Origin: Desulfonema limicola
Lineage (GTDB): Bacteria; Desulfobacterota; Desulfobacteria; Desulfobacterales; DYRC01
Assembly (NCBI GenBank): GCA_020718925.1
Contig: DYRC01000277.1
Location: forward strand, 1 to 5,474
DNA: 5,474 nucleotides
Direction: 5' to 3'
Positions 4,368 to 5,474 of the stretch are shown piece by piece (positions within the stretch are counted from its first letter, which is position 1; every line of letters begins with the position of its first letter). The notes below the pieces were generated by a model, which had not been told where the DNA came from, did not search any database, and saw only the letters and a list, made by a program, of their open reading frames with translations. Both the position numbers and the translations under genes were made by a program.

Positions 4368-5474
4368 TCAGATAAACCTCTTCATCAGTTCATCAATTAA
4401 CTGATCCGCGTTATCCGGCGTAATTCCGAATTGCTGACACTGATGCCGCGCTTTTTCAAGCAGATGCGGATCAGCCATATCGCTCAAGCCCGAAAAGATA
4501 CCCATCCGCCGCCCCACCTGATACACGCACTGCTCTTGAGGACTCATATTCAGAAATGTGCGGGGAATATCTGCCATTTTTTCTTTGTCATCAGGAAAAA
4601 CGCCTGCAATATCCTGAAATAAATTCAGAATGTGATCGCTTGCCACTGTGCTGGTAATATCATTTAACTGCTCAATAAGCAATAAAATTTCTTTGGCGGT
4701 CATGCGATCCGTGCATTTTATAAACCTCCCGGACTGCCAGTCCTCAAACAACGGAATATGATTGGGAATTGCCAGACTGCGAAGGCGGATAAAATGCGGA
4801 TTGATCTGATTTAAGGCATCCGCAGTTTCAATGGCATGAATTTCTGACAGCGCCTGACCGCCCAGCCCCGGCATCACATATTCCGAAAGCTCCATGTTTG
4901 CCTTTCTGACTTTCAGCCCCGCCCTGATGTGTATGTCTTTACTCACGCCTTTTTTTACCATCTTCAGCACTTCATCAGAGCCGGATTCCAAGCCGATATG
5001 AATCCGATTCAGCCCCGCGTCCGCAATTTCCTTCAAATCATCATCGCTGATTCGGGCAATGGTGTGAGAGCGGGCATAAGAGGTGATTCGCTGAATCTGC
5101 GGAAATCGCTGCTTGAGGTGGCGCAGAATTTCCGCCAAATCCTGCGGCTTGATAATCAGGCTGTTGGCATCCTGAAGAAATACGGATTCCATATCATTGG
5201 AAATCCAACTGACGGCGGCATGAAAGGCTCTCAACTCATCTGCGGGAACTTTCTTTCTGACAGCAAACACCGCATCACGGGTGATATGTCCCTGATTGAG
5301 TATATCAACGTATTTATAAATCGCGTCAATATCCTGAATGACGTGCGCTTTGGGACGCAGAGAAAATTGCGAACCTTTATACACCGGGCAGAAGGTGCAG
5401 TGATTCCAAGGGCAGTTCCGGGTAATTCGGATGAGAAGGCTTTGCGCCTCGCTGGGCGGGCGGATAGGTCCTTG
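4368..5474 (-). CDS. Radical SAM protein with CX4CX2C cluster motif, 5' end off the window
   Basis: The frame is open at the right edge, so the start is outside; 368 residues are visible. Visible residues 21-29 are CPWNHCTFC, the cysteines that would hold the 4Fe-4S cluster. The spacing is CX4CX2C rather than the usual CX3CX2C. They are preceded by SLLIRITRN, a normal first beta strand. Further signs of a TIM-barrel radical SAM domain are VFLQDANSLI (~98-107), ITSYARSHTIARI, and GLESGSDEVLKMVKKG (161-176), followed by MPGLGG (201-206). The remaining ~130 residues are helical and unassigned. It resembles the COG1032-like group with an RPPSEA...NCPWNxCxFCPVYKG start, whose reaction is not established to my knowledge; this resemblance is from memory. 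A GTG at 5384 could look like a start but lies just after the cysteines, so it is not the true one. The gene precedes the GNAT by 11 nt. Confidence 0.9.
   Translation of the reverse strand, partial: QGPIRPPSEAQSLLIRITRNCPWNHCTFCPVYKGSQFSLRPKAHVIQDIDAIYKYVDILNQGHITRDAVFAVRKKVPADELRAFHAAVSWISNDMESVFLQDANSLIIKPQDLAEILRHLKQRFPQIQRITSYARSHTIARISDDDLKEIADAGLNRIHIGLESGSDEVLKMVKKGVSKDIHIRAGLKVRKANMELSEYVMPGLGGQALSEIHAIETADALNQINPHFIRLRSLAIPNHIPLFEDWQSGRFIKCTDRMTAKEILLLIEQLNDITSTVASDHILNLFQDIAGVFPDDKEKMADIPRTFLNMSPQEQCVYQVGRRMGIFSGLSDMADPHLLEKARHQCQQFGITPDNADQLIDELMKRFI

Noticed and set aside
5382..5384. GTG as the start of the radical SAM gene
   Set aside because: Starting here would remove the iron-sulfur cysteines just upstream in the same open frame. 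The frame continues to the window edge.
2894..5474. Reading the upstream block as a RiPP cluster (radical SAM plus GNAT plus short peptide)
   Set aside because: The radical SAM protein shows no SPASM-like Cys-rich C-terminus, the short ORF has no leader/core layout, and no transporter or protease is present.

Overview
All convincing genes in this window lie on the minus strand. Both ends are cut inside genes: a TrmH/RlmB-type RNA methyltransferase at the left edge and a radical SAM protein at the right edge. The gene repertoire suggests a Gram-negative bacterium of the Desulfobacterota (sulfate-reducer type). The clues are a TatA with the GxGKLPELG motif, a soluble GAF/HD-GYP protein, a secreted cohesin-like protein with Cys-paired C-terminal modules, moderate GC and good Shine-Dalgarno sites. 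This taxonomic guess is an inference from protein style; no marker gene settles it.

Read in the direction of transcription (right to left), there are two blocks. Block A (5474 to about 2894) contains the 3' part of a radical SAM enzyme with an unusual CX4CX2C cluster motif, a GNAT acetyltransferase, and a signal-peptide protein with a cohesin-like domain and two tandem modules of about 47 residues. A 28-codon small ORF with a good ribosome-binding site may follow. The gaps are 11, 16 and 13 nt, which suggests one transcript.

Block B (about 2772 to 1) starts with a strong sigma70-type promoter (TTGACA, 17 nt, extended TGn plus TATATA). It then runs through a small CxxC/CxxC protein of unknown function, tatA, a GAF/HD-GYP c-di-GMP phosphodiesterase and rlmB. 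The gaps are 11, 29 and 16 nt, and the SD of tatA overlaps the stop codon of the preceding gene. This looks like a housekeeping operon joining a putative zinc protein, Tat export, cyclic dinucleotide signalling and rRNA modification.

No RNA genes, mobile elements, CRISPR arrays or convincing intrinsic terminators were seen. The only sizeable non-coding stretch is about 2706-2893; it holds the block B promoter and little else. Nothing here is clearly a new system. The points most worth a second look are the CX4CX2C radical SAM enzyme paired with a GNAT, the insertion of about 32 residues inside the HD-GYP core, the conserved-looking CxxC protein coupled to tatA, and the duplicated Cys-paired module of the secreted protein.
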